From NCBI GenBank assembly GCA_017501025.1, contig JAFVXS010000080.1, positions 1 to 12,870 on the forward strand: a stretch of 12,870 nucleotides of DNA, written 5' to 3'. Made by a program: the position numbers and the translations under genes. This document shows positions 11,608 to 12,870 of this stretch, one piece after another. The DNA comes from Alistipes sp. (GTDB lineage: Bacteria; Bacteroidota; Bacteroidia; Bacteroidales; Rikenellaceae). Within the stretch, counting starts at the first letter, position 1. Every line of letters starts with the position of its first letter. The notes under the pieces were generated by a model. That model searched no databases, was not told where the DNA came from, and was given only the letters and a program-made list of their open reading frames with translations.

Positions 11608-12870
11608 TTACTCTGCGTAGTAAACTACATTCAACTCGTGGTTAGTATGGTCAGCACCATTAGCAGCTGTCTGACCATACATATACTCCTCGGTCAATGT
11701 CTCGGCAGTTATCTGTGTTACAGCACCTGCACGATTCAAAGTACCTGCTACGTAGCAAGGGAGGTCAGCAGTACCACACTTAACGATAGCAGCATTCGAT
11801 GCAACGCTGTTGTGTGTACCAACCAACATACCGACGTTCTGACCCTCAACAGCAGACTTAACCAAACACTTAACTGTGTTGTTGTTAATCTTACCATCGT
11901 TCTTCGAGTTACCTGCATTACCAATGAGACCCGAAACACCAACAGCTGCTGTGTTTGTCTTGGCTTTTGCAGCGAGGACAACATCACCGAAGTTCTTGTT
12001 ACCATCGTTGTAGAGACCGTTCGAGTGGAAACCGGAGATACCACCAACAGCACCAGTGTTAAGAGCCGATGTAGTTACAGTACCGTGGTTCTCACAGTTA
12101 CGAACGTTACCCGAACCACCGTTGATACCACCCATACGCAACTTGCTATCGCCCTCGGCAGTAACATCACCGTAGTTCTTGCAACCGAACATACCCGAAT
12201 CCTTCGCACCCTCTTTACCTGGCCAACCAATAATACCACCAAGAGTGTTAGTCGAGCCATTGAGGTGGGTGAGGAGATAGACATTACCGTGGTTCTCGCA
12301 GTTGTTCAAGCAAGACAAAGTCTGCTCCTTCTGGAAGTAGTCAGCACAAGCGATACCGCCAATCATAACACACTGTGCCTTGTCAGTAAAGATATCACCG
12401 GTCGAAGAAGCATAGCGGATATCCAAATCACCGAAGTTCTTACAGTTATCAACATTGCCCCAAGGGTGACCAACAATACCTGCCGAACCCTGACGACCTG
12501 TATTAGATGTCGAAGTCTCGGCCTTTGTCATATGGAATGTAATCTTACCGTGGTTCTCGCAATTTGCAACATCAGCCTTGTAGCAGTAACCCAATACACC
12601 GTATGCACCGCAAGTAGCAGCTTGTGTTGCGTTCGAGGTAGTGATGCTACCCAAGTTGTTAGTACCTGCAAAACTTGTACAATATACCGAAATATCACCC
12701 TTGTTTACACAACCTGTAACAGCACCCGACGAATATGGAGCGATACCTGCTACCGAAGTACCCTTAATTGCGCCCTCGGTGTTGAACGAAATAGCACCCT
12801 CATTATAGCAATCGGTGATAGGACCCGAAGAGTAACCGGTCACACCCGAGATGCTCATCATAGCACCACC
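11608..12870 (-). CDS. GLUG-like repeat protein, C-terminal part
   Basis: The frame is open from the right edge to the TAA at 11608-11610, giving 420 visible residues with the N-terminus missing. A methionine at 12861 is in frame but is not a credible start, since the repeat pattern already runs up to the edge. Degenerate repeats of 29-48 residues carry C-x-N-x-G followed by a short beta strand: at residues 21, 54, 104, 143, 191, 230 and 259, with cysteine-less versions at 291 and 322. Between them come G-G-I-x-G-like turns (for example 171-173, 211-215, 247-251, 276-280). This resembles GLUG-motif proteins, predicted beta-helical surface or secreted proteins common in gut Bacteroidales. No recognisable type IX sorting domain or anchor is seen at the C-terminus (N-H-E-L-N-V-V-Y-Y-A-E). 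Localisation cannot be shown because the signal region is off the window. A UUCG terminator follows. The ligand or role is unknown. Confidence 0.8.
   Translation of the reverse strand, partial: GGAMMSISGVTGYSSGPITDCYNEGAISFNTEGAIKGTSVAGIAPYSSGAVTGCVNKGDISVYCTSFAGTNNLGSITTSNATQAATCGAYGVLGYCYKADVANCENHGKITFHMTKAETSTSNTGRQGSAGIVGHPWGNVDNCKNFGDLDIRYASSTGDIFTDKAQCVMIGGIACADYFQKEQTLSCLNNCENHGNVYLLTHLNGSTNTLGGIIGWPGKEGAKDSGMFGCKNYGDVTAEGDSKLRMGGINGGSGNVRNCENHGTVTTSALNTGAVGGISGFHSNGLYNDGNKNFGDVVLAAKAKTNTAAVGVSGLIGNAGNSKNDGKINNNTVKCLVKSAVEGQNVGMLVGTHNSVASNAAIVKCGTADLPCYVAGTLNRAGAVTQITAETLTEEYMYGQTAANGADHTNHELNVVYYAE

Noticed and set aside
11608..12870. CRISPR-like or tandem DNA repeat array
   Set aside because: The repeats are degenerate, in coding phase and unevenly spaced; they reflect protein repeats.
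1..12870. tRNA, rRNA, insertion sequence, integrase or defence-system genes
   Set aside because: None of their sequence hallmarks or proteins was found on either strand.

Overview
The window looks like chromosomal DNA from a member of Bacteroidota, most likely order Bacteroidales and perhaps an Alistipes/Rikenellaceae-type gut organism. The support is Bacteroidota-style promoters (TTTG, about 19-21 bp, TAnnTTTG) before acpP and uvrC, almost no Shine-Dalgarno sequences, an acpP-fabF-rnc cluster, a PEP/pyruvate-binding protein with an N-terminal receiver region, and a large repeat-containing surface-type protein. The genus is inference. There is no rRNA, tRNA, CRISPR array, insertion sequence or phage gene. 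Most of the window is ordinary housekeeping sequence.

Left part (1-3234): the first 27 codons of a leftward pepE-like dipeptidase gene diverge from a rightward run acpP-fabF-rnc-radC. acpP and fabF supply the carrier protein and the elongating condensing enzyme of type II fatty acid synthesis. rnc encodes RNase III, but its reading frame is broken by what looks like one missing base (about 2352-2354), exactly between the catalytic domain and the double-stranded-RNA-binding domain. The RNA-binding part is intact in the next frame and runs into the start of radC.

Middle part (3235-8655): a leader with a hairpin and a rare Shine-Dalgarno-like site precedes a two-ATPase Clp unfoldase of the ClpA/ClpC class. 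It converges, with only 4 bp between stop codons, on a leftward gene of about 1000 codons. That protein has a degenerate receiver-like domain, a second receiver with all its key residues, and a pyruvate-phosphate-dikinase-type ATP-grasp region, but no recognisable phosphohistidine or PEP-binding domain. It is the least understood gene here.

Right part (8656-12870): a compact rightward pair, a C_GCAxxG_C_C-family cysteine protein and RidA, ends in a strong intrinsic terminator. The last codons and stop of the opposing uvrC gene lie in and beside that terminator. uvrC (nucleotide excision repair) has a well-formed promoter that fixes its start. Beyond it, a leftward gene enters from the right edge. 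It encodes at least nine degenerate C-x-N-x-G repeats resembling GLUG-type surface proteins and has its own UUCG-capped terminator.

No wholly new multi-gene system is evident. The best leads are the broken rnc frame, the receiver/ATP-grasp fusion, and the overlapping back-to-back promoters between pepE and acpP.
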